Of a DNA stretch of 64,000 nt, positions 1 through 8,307 are shown one piece after another. This DNA comes from Streptomyces sp. CB01373 (lineage in GTDB: Bacteria; Actinomycetota; Actinomycetes; Streptomycetales; Streptomycetaceae). Position numbers and translations under genes: made by a program. Position 1 is the first letter of the stretch; each line of letters starts with the position of its first letter. The notes below the pieces were generated by a model. It searched no databases. It worked only from the letters and a program-made list of their open reading frames with translations, and was not told where the DNA came from. The stretch covers positions 186,001 through 250,000 of the forward strand of contig NZ_NNBK01000002.1 of the NCBI RefSeq assembly GCF_002803075.1, read 5' to 3'.

Positions 1-1
1 C

Positions 2-2017
2 GCCGTCGCCTCCCACGACGGCCGGCTGCTGCTCGTCGAACGCGAGAGCGGCGAGGTGCGCGAGGTCGACCGCAGCGAGCACGGGGACGTGTGCGACCTC
101 GCCTTCTCCCCCGACTCCGCCTGGCTGGCCTGGTCGCACCCCGGCCCGCGCCCCCTCAGCCAGCTCCGCCTCGCCAACACCACCGACCTGTCGGTCACCG
201 ACGCGACCCCGCTGCGCTTCCGGGACCACGCGCCCGCGTTCACCCTCGACGGCAATCACCTCGCGTTCCTCTCCCACCGCTCCTTCGACCCGGTCTACGA
301 CGAGCACGTCTTCGACCTGGCGTTCGTCGAGAGCTCCCGCCCGCACCTGATCACGCTCGCCGCAGCGACCCCCTCGCCGTTCGGCCCGCAGCGGCACGGC
401 CGGCCCTTCGAGACGCCCGACAAGGAGGAGACCCCGGACAGCGAGGGCGTCCCGGCGACCCGGATCGACCTGGAGGGCCTGGCCGACCGCATCGTGCCCT
501 TCCCGGTCGAGGCCGCCCGCTACTCGAACCTGCGCGCCGCCAAGGACGGTGTGCTCTGGCTCAGGCACCCGGTGCGCGGAGTCCTCGGTGCCTCCCGCGC
601 CACGCCGGACGACCCCGACCCGAAGACCGAGCTGGAGCGCTACGACCTCCTCCAGCAGCGCATCGAGCACCTCGCCGCCGACGCCGACCACTTCGCGGTC
701 AGCGGCGACGGCAAGCGGGTCCTGCTGTGGACGGACGGCAAGCTGAAGGTCGTGCCCAGCGACCGGCGCGCCTCCGGCGACGAGGACAGCGACTCCAACA
801 TCACCGTCGACCTCGGCCGCGTCCGGCAGACCGTCGACCCGGCCGCCGAGTGGCGGCAGATGTACGAGGAGACCGGCCGCGTCATGCGGGACCACTTCTG
901 GCGGCCGGACATGGGCGGCGTCGACTGGGACGGCGTCCTCGACCGCTACCGGCCCGTCCTGGACCGGATCGCCACCCACGACGACCTGGTCGACCTGCTG
1001 TGGGAGGTGCACGGCGAGCTGGGCACCTCGCACGCCTACGTCATACCGGCCGGCGGCTACGGGCACGGCACCCGGCAGGGACTGCTCGGCGCGGACATCT
1101 CCCGGCATGAGGACGGCAGTTGGCGCATCGACCGGATCCTGCCCTCGGAGACCTCCGACCCGCATGCGCGCAGCCCGCTCTCCGCGCCCGGCGTCGCGGT
1201 GCGCGCCGGGGACAGGATCGTCGCGGTCGGCGGCCGGCCGGTCGACCCGGTGGCCGGACCCGGCCCGCTGCTGGTCGGCACGGCGGACAAGCCGGTCGAA
1301 CTGACCGTCCTGCCGGCCGGCGGGGGCGATCCGCGGCACGCGGTCGTGGTCCCCGTCGCCGACGAGGAGCCCCTGCGCTACCACGCGTGGGTGGCCGACC
1401 GCCGGGCCCATGTCCACGAGCGGTCCGGCGGCCGCCTCGGCTATCTGCACGTACCGGACATGCAGGCCCTCGGCTGGGCGCAGATCCACCGCGATCTGCG
1501 CGTGGAGGTGGCCCGCGAGGGACTCGTCGTCGACGTCCGCGAGAACCGCGGCGGCCACACCTCACAGCTGGTGGTGGAGAAGCTGGCCCGGCGGATCGTC
1601 GGCTGGGACCTGCCGCGCGGCATGCGGCCGGAGAGCTACCCGCAGGACGCGCCCCGCGGTCCGGTCGTCGCCGTCGCCAACGAGTTCTCCGGCTCCGACG
1701 GCGACATCGTCAACGCGGCGATCAAGGCGCTCGGCATCGGACCGGTCGTCGGCACCCGCACCTGGGGCGGCGTGATCGGCATCGACAGCCGTTACCGCCT
1801 GGTGGACGGCACGCTGATCACCCAGCCCAAGTACGCCTTCTGGCTGGAGGGTCAGGGGTGGGGCGTGGAGAATTACGGCGTGGACCCGGACATCGAGGTG
1901 GCCCAGCGCCCGCAGGACCACGCGGCGGCCCTCGACGCCCCCCTGGACGAGGCGATCCGCCTCGCCCTGGAGGCCCTGGAGACAACACCGGCGAAGACTC
2001 CGCCCGGTCTGCCATAA
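2..2017 (+). CDS. Tricorn-type S41 protease, 3' part (5' end outside window)
   Basis: The reading frame is open to the left edge, so the gene starts upstream; about 671 residues are visible. Tricorn proteases are large cytosolic serine proteases that trim oligopeptides. The visible part holds the end of a beta-propeller, a helical C1 domain, a PDZ domain (about nt 1170-1330) and the C2 catalytic domain. LGTSHAYV (Ser 1028-1030, His 1031-1033) matches the Ser-His pair of tricorn, and EFSGSDGD (nucleophile Ser 1694-1696, Asp after it) matches the catalytic loop. It ends TAA 2017, followed by about 185 noncoding bases with a hairpin repeat. The family assignment is strong; the substrate is unknown. 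Confidence 0.9.
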   Translation, partial: AVASHDGRLLLVERESGEVREVDRSEHGDVCDLAFSPDSAWLAWSHPGPRPLSQLRLANTTDLSVTDATPLRFRDHAPAFTLDGNHLAFLSHRSFDPVYDEHVFDLAFVESSRPHLITLAAATPSPFGPQRHGRPFETPDKEETPDSEGVPATRIDLEGLADRIVPFPVEAARYSNLRAAKDGVLWLRHPVRGVLGASRATPDDPDPKTELERYDLLQQRIEHLAADADHFAVSGDGKRVLLWTDGKLKVVPSDRRASGDEDSDSNITVDLGRVRQTVDPAAEWRQMYEETGRVMRDHFWRPDMGGVDWDGVLDRYRPVLDRIATHDDLVDLLWEVHGELGTSHAYVIPAGGYGHGTRQGLLGADISRHEDGSWRIDRILPSETSDPHARSPLSAPGVAVRAGDRIVAVGGRPVDPVAGPGPLLVGTADKPVELTVLPAGGGDPRHAVVVPVADEEPLRYHAWVADRRAHVHERSGGRLGYLHVPDMQALGWAQIHRDLRVEVAREGLVVDVRENRGGHTSQLVVEKLARRIVGWDLPRGMRPESYPQDAPRGPVVAVANEFSGSDGDIVNAAIKALGIGPVVGTRTWGGVIGIDSRYRLVDGTLITQPKYAFWLEGQGWGVENYGVDPDIEVAQRPQDHAAALDAPLDEAIRLALEALETTPAKTPPGLP

Positions 2018-2033
2018 GCCGCGGGCATACGTG

Positions 2034-2067
2034 CCTCCCCCAAGCTCTTCGAGCAGGGGGGACCCCA
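2034..2067 (-). repeat. Short palindromic Streptomyces repeat, copy A
   Basis: A 34-base element between the tricorn gene and the HIT gene: CTCCCCCA, then a short hairpin around CTCTTCGAG, then GGGGGGACCCC. The C-run and G-run pair, so it can fold. Read in reverse it resembles the element inside the deaminase gene at 3841-3882. It may also serve as a terminator for the protease gene. Confidence 0.65.
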
Positions 2068-2202
2068 GGGCGGCACGGGTGGGCGCGGGCGGCACTCCGC
2101 AAGCGCCGGGCTGCGCGCCCGCCCCCGCCGGGAAACACCGGGCAACCTGGAAATCAGCGCTCGGTAACATGCCCGTACTGGATCAAACCGAGGAGGCACC
2201 GC

Positions 2203-2556
2203 ATGGCAGGGGAACCCCAGGACGACTGCCTGTTCTGCAAGATCGTCGCGGGACACGTCCCGGCCACGATCGTCCGCGAGACGGAGACGACCATCGCCTT
2301 CCGCGACATCAACCCCCAGGCGCCCACCCACGTCCTGGTGATCCCCAAGGCGCACTACAAGGACGCCGCGGCCCTCGCCGCCGGGGCCCCCGCCCTCGCC
2401 GCGGACGTCCTGCGCGAGACGCAGACGATCGCCGACGAGGACAAGCTGGACAGCTACCGCGTCGTGTTCAACACCGGCTCCGGCGCGGGCCAGACCGTCT
2501 GGCACGCCCACGCCCACGTCCTCGGAGGCCGCGGCCTTCAGTGGCCCCCCGGGTAG
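2203..2556 (+). CDS. HIT family (HINT-like) nucleotide hydrolase
   Basis: A 117-residue histidine-triad protein, likely a cytosolic nucleoside phosphoramidate/AMP-lysine hydrolase of the HINT branch. The C-terminal HAHAHVLGG is the HxHxHxx signature, and the N-terminal CLFCKIV is the usual start of the fold. The ATG at 2203 follows a strong AGGAGG site (2190-2196). The next gene starts 6 bases after the stop, so the two are probably co-transcribed. Length is normal for the family. Confidence 0.93.
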   Translation: MAGEPQDDCLFCKIVAGHVPATIVRETETTIAFRDINPQAPTHVLVIPKAHYKDAAALAAGAPALAADVLRETQTIADEDKLDSYRVVFNTGSGAGQTVWHAHAHVLGGRGLQWPPG

Positions 2557-2562
2557 GCCGTC

Positions 2563-3468
2563 GTGTCCGTACGTGAACTGGTCGTCCTCGGCACCGCGAG
2601 CCAGGTGCCCACCCGGCACCGCAACCACAACGGCTACCTGCTGCGCTGGGACGGCGAGGGCATCCTGTTCGACCCCGGCGAGGGCACCCAGCGCCAGATG
2701 CTGCGCGCCGGGGTCGCGGCGCACGACCTGAACCGGATCTGCGTCACCCACTTCCACGGCGACCACAGCCTCGGCCTGGCCGGGGTGATCCAGCGGATCA
2801 ACCTCGACCGGGTGCCGCACGAGATCACCGCGCACTACCCGCGTTCGGGCAAGCGCTTCTTCGACCGCCTGCGCTACGCCACCGCCTACCGCGAGACGGT
2901 CGCGCTCACCGAGGTCCCGGTCGACGCCGACGGCGTCCTCGCGACCACCCCTGCGTACACCTTCGAGGCCCGGCTGCTCTCCCACCCGGTGGAGTCCTTC
3001 GGCTACCGGCTGGTCGAGCCGGACGGGCGGCGCATGCTGCCCGAGCGGCTCGCCGCGCACGGGATCAAGGGCCCGGACGTGGGCCGCATCCAGCGCGACG
3101 GCTCCCTGGGCGGGGTCCCGCTGGAGGCCGTCAGCGAGGTGCGGCCGGGACAGCGCTTCGCGTTCGTCATGGACACCCGGCTGTGCGAGGGCGTGCACGC
3201 GCTCGCCGAGGGCTGCGACCTGCTGGTCATCGAGTCGACCTTCCTCGACGAGGACGAGCCGCTGGCCGTCGAGCACGGCCACCTGACGGCCGGACAGGCG
3301 GCGCGGGTGGCGCGGGACGCCGGTGTGCGGCATCTGGTCCTCACCCACTTCAGCCAGCGGTACACCGGGCCCGAGGAGTTCGAGCGGCAGGCACGGGCGG
3401 CCGGGTTCGACGGCGAGCTGACCGTGGCGTACGACCTGCTCAGAGTGCCGGTCCCGAAACGGCGCTGA
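2563..3468 (+). CDS. rnz: RNase Z-like metallo-beta-lactamase fold hydrolase
   Basis: A 301-residue metal-dependent hydrolase resembling tRNase Z, which cuts the 3' trailer of pre-tRNA. It carries [10 protein letters not shown] (zinc motif II), an N-terminal LGTASQVPT strand typical of RNase Z, the aspartate in FVMDTRL and a C-terminal LTHFSQRY histidine motif. The GTG start at 2563 is 6 bases after the HIT stop. Length fits bacterial RNase Z (about 300). The alternative is a related phosphodiesterase; the conserved N-terminus favours RNase Z. Confidence 0.85.
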   Translation: MSVRELVVLGTASQVPTRHRNHNGYLLRWDGEGILFDPGEGTQRQMLRAGVAAHDLNRICVTHFHGDHSLGLAGVIQRINLDRVPHEITAHYPRSGKRFFDRLRYATAYRETVALTEVPVDADGVLATTPAYTFEARLLSHPVESFGYRLVEPDGRRMLPERLAAHGIKGPDVGRIQRDGSLGGVPLEAVSEVRPGQRFAFVMDTRLCEGVHALAEGCDLLVIESTFLDEDEPLAVEHGHLTAGQAARVARDAGVRHLVLTHFSQRYTGPEEFERQARAAGFDGELTVAYDLLRVPVPKRR

Positions 3469-3489
3469 CCAGGGACGTACGATGTTCCG

Positions 3490-4518
3490 ATGCCTCTGCC
3501 GAAAGCCGAACTGCACCTGCACATCGAAGGCACCCTGGAGCCGGAGCTCGCGTTCGAGCTGGCCGCGCGCAACGGCGTCGAACTGCCGTACGCGGACACC
3601 GAAGCGCTCCGCGAGGCCTACCGGTTCGAGGACCTCCAGTCCTTCCTGAACCTGTACTACGAGCTCATGGCCGTCCTGCGCACCGAGCGGGACTTCGATG
3701 ACCTGGCCGACGCCTATCTCGCCCGGGCCGCCGCGCAGGGCGTCCGGCACGCGGAGATCTTCTTCGACCCGCAGGCCCACCTCTCCCGCGGTGTCGGCAT
3801 GGACACGGTCGTCGACGGGCTGTGGCGGGCGCTGGGCCGGTGGGGGTCCCCCCGCTCGAGCGAAGCCGAGAGTGGGGGAGAGGAGCGGCACGGTGTCTCC
3901 ACCCAGCTGATCATGTGCTTCCTGCGCGACGAGTCCGCCGAGTCGGCCATGGAGACCCTGGACGCCGCCAAGCCGTACCTCGACCGGATCACCGGGATCG
4001 GCCTCGACTCGGCCGAGGCGGGTCACCCGCCGGCGAAGTTCCGCGAGGTGTACGAGGCCGCCGCCGCCCTCGGGCTGCGCCGCGTGGCGCACGCCGGCGA
4101 GGAGGGCCCGCCGGAGTACATCGCGCAGGCCCTCGACGTGCTCGGCGTCGAGCGCGTCGACCACGGGCTGCGCTGCATGGAGGACCCGGAGCTGGTCGCC
4201 CGCCTGGTGCGCGACCGGATCCCGCTGACCGTGTGCCCCCTGTCGAACGTCCGTCTCCGCGCGGTCGACACGCTGGCCGACCACCCGCTGCCCGCCATGC
4301 TGGACGCCGGCCTGCTGTGCACGCTCAACTCCGACGACCCGGCCTACTTCGGCGGCTACGTCGGCGACAACTTCCACGCCGTGCGCGACACCCTGGCCCT
4401 GGGCAAGGACCGGCTGCGCGAACTGGCCCGCAACTCCTTCCTCGCCTCCTTCCTGGACCACGACGAGGAGCGGCGCCGCCGGTACCTCGCCGAGGTCGAG
4501 GCGTACGAGTTCCCGTAG
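3490..4518 (+). CDS. add: Adenosine/adenine deaminase family protein
   Basis: A 342-residue amidohydrolase that deaminates adenosine or adenine in purine salvage. Metal and catalytic motifs are intact: HLHIEGT near the N-terminus, HAGEEG, VDHGLR, CPLSN and LNSDDPAYFGGY. The HAGEEGPPEY plus SDDPAYFGGY signature resembles the COG1816 members shown to act on adenine (the PA0148 type), so substrate is uncertain. Residues 118-131 (WGSPRSSEAESGGE) are encoded by an in-frame palindromic repeat insertion at 3841-3882 and look foreign to the fold. The gene starts 21 bases after rnz. Confidence 0.9.
   Translation: MPLPKAELHLHIEGTLEPELAFELAARNGVELPYADTEALREAYRFEDLQSFLNLYYELMAVLRTERDFDDLADAYLARAAAQGVRHAEIFFDPQAHLSRGVGMDTVVDGLWRALGRWGSPRSSEAESGGEERHGVSTQLIMCFLRDESAESAMETLDAAKPYLDRITGIGLDSAEAGHPPAKFREVYEAAAALGLRRVAHAGEEGPPEYIAQALDVLGVERVDHGLRCMEDPELVARLVRDRIPLTVCPLSNVRLRAVDTLADHPLPAMLDAGLLCTLNSDDPAYFGGYVGDNFHAVRDTLALGKDRLRELARNSFLASFLDHDEERRRRYLAEVEAYEFP
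3841..3882 (+). repeat. Palindromic repeat inserted in frame inside the deaminase gene, copy B
   Basis: The bases run GGGGGTCCCCCCGCTCGAGC, then GAAGCCGAGAGTGGGGGAG, with C-run and G-run able to pair. It shares its ends (GGGGTCCCCCC and TGGGGGAG) and CTCGA core with the reverse complement of the intergenic copy at 2034-2067. It encodes 14 codons in frame and adds residues between the ALGR helix and the HGVST strand. Such elements are usually intergenic in Streptomyces. Confidence 0.7.
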
Positions 4519-4552
4519 GGCCTCTCGCCAACGACCGTTCCCCGCACGCCCG

Positions 4553-4581
4553 TTGACGGAGCGTGTTCGCGTTTCTAAACT
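4553..4581 (+). promoter_or_regulatory. HrdB-type promoter of the glucarate operon
   Basis: TTGACG (4553-4558), a 17-base spacer and TAAACT (4576-4581) match the vegetative -35/-10 consensus closely. It lies 45 bases before the kdgD start. Confidence 0.7.
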
Positions 4582-4625
4582 CCGTTCCCATACGTGGATG
4601 GCGTCTATGTGGGGAGATGGCCAGG

Positions 4626-5582
4626 GTGAGTCCGGAGACGAACACCGCGGGTCCGTCCGATGTGGTGCGCAGACTGCGGGACGGGATGGCGCACGGCGTG
4701 CTGTCCTTCCCGCTGACGGCGTTCCACGACGACGGCTCGCTCGACCCCGACGGCTGCCGCGCCTACCTGGCCGCCCAGCTCGCCACCGCACCCGGCGCCC
4801 TCTTCCCGGCCTGCGGCACCGGCGAGTTCTTCTCCCTGGACGAGGACGAGTACCGCCGGGTCGTCTCGATCGCCGTCGAGGAGGCGGCCGGCCGGGTGCC
4901 CGTGGTGGCGGGCACCGGCTACGGCTGGGCGCAGGCCGCGCGGTTCGCGCGCATCGCCGAGGAGGCCGGCGCCGACGCGCTCCTCGTCCTGCCGCACTAC
5001 CTCGTCGCCGCCCCGCAGGACGGACTGGCCGCCCAGCTCGGACAGCTCGCCGCCCGCACCCGGCTGCCGCTCATCGCCTACCAGCGCGGACAGGTGGCGT
5101 ACGGCCTGGAGACCTTCCGGCGCATCGCGCGGATCCCCTCGGTCATCGGCCTCAAGGACGGCCGCTGCGACCTCGACGCCCTCCAGCGGCTCACCCTCGC
5201 CGCCCCCGAGGGCTTCCTGTTCTTCAACGGCGCCCCCACCGCCGAGATGCAGGCCCGCGCCTACGCCACCGTCGGCGTGGCCGCCTACTCCTCCGCCGTG
5301 CACGCCTTCGCCCCCGAGATCGCGAACGCCTTCTTCGCCGCGCTGCGATCCGGCGACGCCGGCTCCGCGGACAAACTGCTGCGCGACTTCTACGTCCCCT
5401 TCGTCGAACTGCGCGACCGGGTGCCCGGATACTCCGTGTCCCTGGTGAAGGCGGCCGCCCGGCTGCGCGGCCGCCCCGTCGGACCCGTGAGGGCCCCGCT
5501 CACCGAACCCTCGCCCGCCGACCTGGCCGACCTGCGGGAACTGCTCTCCGCGGGACTCGACATCGTGGGAGCCGCCCTGTGA
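4626..5582 (+). CDS. kdgD: 5-dehydro-4-deoxyglucarate dehydratase
   Basis: A 318-residue DHDPS-family class I lyase that dehydrates and decarboxylates 5-keto-4-deoxyglucarate to 2-oxoglutarate semialdehyde. The Schiff-base lysine lies in GLKDG and the partner tyrosine in IAYQRG; the N-terminal FPLTAFHDDGS and ACGTGEFFSL strands are typical. I prefer GTG 4626, placed 9 bases after GGGGAG; ATG 4617 abuts that site and would add three residues. The stop overlaps the next start by four bases (GTGA), so the pair is coupled. Confidence 0.9.
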   Translation: MSPETNTAGPSDVVRRLRDGMAHGVLSFPLTAFHDDGSLDPDGCRAYLAAQLATAPGALFPACGTGEFFSLDEDEYRRVVSIAVEEAAGRVPVVAGTGYGWAQAARFARIAEEAGADALLVLPHYLVAAPQDGLAAQLGQLAARTRLPLIAYQRGQVAYGLETFRRIARIPSVIGLKDGRCDLDALQRLTLAAPEGFLFFNGAPTAEMQARAYATVGVAAYSSAVHAFAPEIANAFFAALRSGDAGSADKLLRDFYVPFVELRDRVPGYSVSLVKAAARLRGRPVGPVRAPLTEPSPADLADLRELLSAGLDIVGAAL

Positions 5583-6868
5583 CCGGCGACCTGACCGTCA
5601 GCGAGGTACGGCTGACCCCGATCCTGATCGCCGACCCGCCGCTGCTGAACACCCAGGGCGTCCACCAGCCGTACACACCCCGCCTGATCGTGGAAGTGGT
5701 GACGGCGGACGGCATCACCGGATACGGCGAGACCTACGGCGACACCAAGTACCTGGAACTGGCCCGCCCGCTCGCCGACCGGCTGACGGGACGCCGGATC
5801 ACCGACCTGAACGGCCTGTTCGGCCTCGATGTCGCCGTGGACGCCTCCCGGGTGGAGAACGCCGTCGACGTGGGCGGGCTGCGCGGCGTCCAGACCGCCG
5901 ACAAACTGCGCCTGTCCGTCCTGTCCGGCTTCGAGGTCGCCTGCCTGGACGCCCTCGGCAAGGCGCTCGGCCTGCCCGTGCACGAGCTGCTCGGCGGCAA
6001 GGTGCGCGACTCCGTCGAGTACAGCGCCTACCTCTTCTACAAGTGGGCCGGGCATCCGGAGGGCGTCGCCTGCGAGAAGGACGACTGGGGCGCCGCGCTC
6101 GACCCGGCGGGGGTGGTCGAGCAGGCGCGCGCGTTCACCGAACGCCACGGCTTCACCTCCTTCAAGCTCAAGGGCGGCGTGTTCCCGCCCGAGGAGGAGA
6201 TCGCCGCCGTACGGGCCCTGGCGGAGGCCTTCCCGGGACACCCGCTGCGGCTGGACCCCAACGGGGCCTGGTCGGTGGAGACCTCCGTGGAGGTGGCCCG
6301 GCAGCTCGGGGACGTCCTGGAGTACCTGGAGGACCCCGCCCTCGGCACGCCCGCCATGGCCGAGGTGGCCGCCCGGACCGGCGTGCCGCTGGCCACCAAC
6401 ATGTGCGTGACGACCTTCGCCGAGATCAAGGAGGCTTTCACCTCGAACGCGGTGCAGGTGCTGCTCTCCGACCACCACTACTGGGGCGGCCTGCGCAACA
6501 CCCAGCAGCTCGCGGCCCTGTGCGCCGCCTTCGGCGTCGGCGTGTCGATGCACTCCAACACCCACCTGGGGATCAGCCTCGCCGCCATGACCCACGTGGC
6601 GTCCACCGTGCCCGGCCTCCACCACGCCTGCGACACCCACTACCCCTGGCAGTCGGAGGACGTCCTGACCGAGCGGCTCACCTTCGACGGCGGACGGGTC
6701 GCCGTCCCCGACGGCCCCGGCCTCGGAGTCGAACTCGACCGGGACAGGCTGGCCTTCCTGCACCGCCGCTGGGCCGAGGACGACGGCCGGCTGCGCGACC
6801 GCGACGACGCGGCGGCGATGCGCGTCGCCGAACCGGGCTGGACCGCCCCGGCGACCCCCCGCTGGTAG
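5579..6868 (+). CDS. gudD: Glucarate dehydratase (enolase superfamily)
   Basis: A 429-residue mandelate-racemase/enolase-superfamily enzyme, likely converting D-glucarate to 5-keto-4-deoxyglucarate, the KdgD substrate. It has the KxK motif (FKLKGG), metal ligands in RLDPNGAW and LEDPA, and the C-terminal His-Asp region (DHHYWGG, HSNTHLG). GTG 5579 overlaps the kdgD stop. Length is normal. Adjacency to kdgD supports glucarate over galactarate, but a related acid sugar is possible. Confidence 0.85.
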   Translation: MTGDLTVSEVRLTPILIADPPLLNTQGVHQPYTPRLIVEVVTADGITGYGETYGDTKYLELARPLADRLTGRRITDLNGLFGLDVAVDASRVENAVDVGGLRGVQTADKLRLSVLSGFEVACLDALGKALGLPVHELLGGKVRDSVEYSAYLFYKWAGHPEGVACEKDDWGAALDPAGVVEQARAFTERHGFTSFKLKGGVFPPEEEIAAVRALAEAFPGHPLRLDPNGAWSVETSVEVARQLGDVLEYLEDPALGTPAMAEVAARTGVPLATNMCVTTFAEIKEAFTSNAVQVLLSDHHYWGGLRNTQQLAALCAAFGVGVSMHSNTHLGISLAAMTHVASTVPGLHHACDTHYPWQSEDVLTERLTFDGGRVAVPDGPGLGVELDRDRLAFLHRRWAEDDGRLRDRDDAAAMRVAEPGWTAPATPRW

Positions 6869-6958
6869 GCACGTCGGCGCTCCCCGGCGCGAGCGCCGAC
6901 GTGTCGTCGGCGCTCTGGTGCACACTGGCCGGACCAGCACCACGCCAGGGAGCGCACC

Positions 6959-8161
6959 GTGACCGCGTCCAACACGTCCGCCGGAATCTCCGCCGGAGCG
7001 GGACCGGAGTACCCGGAGGACCGGGGCGGCCGGGAGTACATCGTCGGGGCGCCGCACACCCACGTCGATCACCCGGTCGACCCGCTGGCCGGACTGCGCT
7101 CGGAGGACGATCCGCCCTGGGACGTGTACCTCACGGGCACCGTCTTCCTCGACATCGTCTTCACCGGGCTCGAATCCGCCCCGGTGCGCGGGACCGAGTC
7201 CTGGGCGCGCGGGATGGGTTCGAGCCCCGGCGGGGTCGCCAACATGGCGACCGCGCTGGCCCGCCTGGGACTGCGCACGTCCCTGGCGGCGGCCTTCGGC
7301 GACGACCACTACGGCGACTACTGCTGGGACGCGCTGGAACAGGGCGAGGGCATCGACCTGTCCCCGTCCGGCACCGTGCCCGGCTGGCACTCGCCGGTCA
7401 CCGTCTCCATGGCGTACGAGGGCGAGCGCACCATGGTCTCGCACGGCCACGAGCCGCCCCCGGAGGCCGTGTTCCTCCAGGAGGGCGCCCCGGCGTGCCG
7501 GCCCCGAGCGCGGGCCGCGGTCTCCTCCCTGACGCCGGGCCGGCGTTCCCCGTGGATCGCCCAGGCCGCGGCCGAGGGCACGCGCATCTTCGGCGACGTC
7601 GGCTGGGACGACACCGGCGCCTGGGACCTGGCCTCCCTGTCCGACCTGGAGCACTGCGAGGCGTTCCTGCCCAACGCCGAGGAGGCCATGCGCTACACGG
7701 GCACCGGCTGTCCGCGCGCCGCCGCGCACGCGCTCACCGCGTACGTACCGCTCGCGGTGGTCACCCTCGGTTCCGAGGGCGCCTACGCGGTCGACCGGCG
7801 CACGGGGGAGAGCGCCGAGGTGCCCGCCATCGCGGTGGAGGCCCTGGACCCGACCGGCGCGGGCGACGTCTTCGTGGCCGGCTTCGTCACCGGCACCCTG
7901 GCCGGCTGGCCGCTGGCCGACCGGCTCGCCTTCGCCGGTCTCACCGCCGCCCTGTCCGTGCAGGAGTTCGGCGGCTCCCTGTCGGCCCCCGGCTGGTCCG
8001 AGATCGCCGCCTGGTGGCGCCGGGTGCAGTCGGTCGAGGGCCAGGACCCGGCGGCACTGCGGCGGTACGCGTTCCTGGAGGCCCTGATTCCCGAGGCGAG
8101 CGTCGAGCCGTGGCCGCGGCGCCGGGCCGTGCCGACGATCGGGTTCCGCAGGCCGGCGTGA
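6959..8161 (+). CDS. PfkB family carbohydrate kinase
   Basis: A 400-residue ribokinase-fold kinase. SSPGGVANMATALARLG matches the PfkB substrate end, and DPTGAGDVFVAGF near residue 300 is PfkB signature 2 with the catalytic Asp. The GTG start at 6959 follows CAGGGAGC. It lies 90 bases after gudD in the same direction. The known glucarate route needs no kinase, so the substrate is unclear; another sugar acid or nucleoside is possible. The N-terminal about 55 residues are an extension of no evident domain. Confidence 0.8.
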   Translation: MTASNTSAGISAGAGPEYPEDRGGREYIVGAPHTHVDHPVDPLAGLRSEDDPPWDVYLTGTVFLDIVFTGLESAPVRGTESWARGMGSSPGGVANMATALARLGLRTSLAAAFGDDHYGDYCWDALEQGEGIDLSPSGTVPGWHSPVTVSMAYEGERTMVSHGHEPPPEAVFLQEGAPACRPRARAAVSSLTPGRRSPWIAQAAAEGTRIFGDVGWDDTGAWDLASLSDLEHCEAFLPNAEEAMRYTGTGCPRAAAHALTAYVPLAVVTLGSEGAYAVDRRTGESAEVPAIAVEALDPTGAGDVFVAGFVTGTLAGWPLADRLAFAGLTAALSVQEFGGSLSAPGWSEIAAWWRRVQSVEGQDPAALRRYAFLEALIPEASVEPWPRRRAVPTIGFRRPA

Positions 8162-8209
8162 CCGGCGCGGTCGCGTGCCGAGCCGCCCGCGACCTGGCCG
8201 GGAAGGTCG

Positions 8210-8238
8210 TTGACAGGCGACGTCCGCCGTCCGATCAT
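8210..8238 (+). promoter_or_regulatory. Candidate promoter of the GH31 gene
   Basis: A perfect TTGACA (8210-8215) with a 17-base spacer to GATCAT (8233-8238), 70 bases before the GTG start. The -35 is strong, the -10 weak. Confidence 0.5.
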
Positions 8239-8307
8239 CGGCGCGACCGAGCACGGTGAGGCAAGCAGCTCCGGCCTCCTGACTCCCACCGTCGAAGGAC
8301 ACGCGTC

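Noticed and set aside
7208..7230. tRNA T-loop-like GGTTCGAGCCCCGGC
   Set aside because: It lies in the coding frame of the PfkB kinase and no acceptor or anticodon arms surround it.
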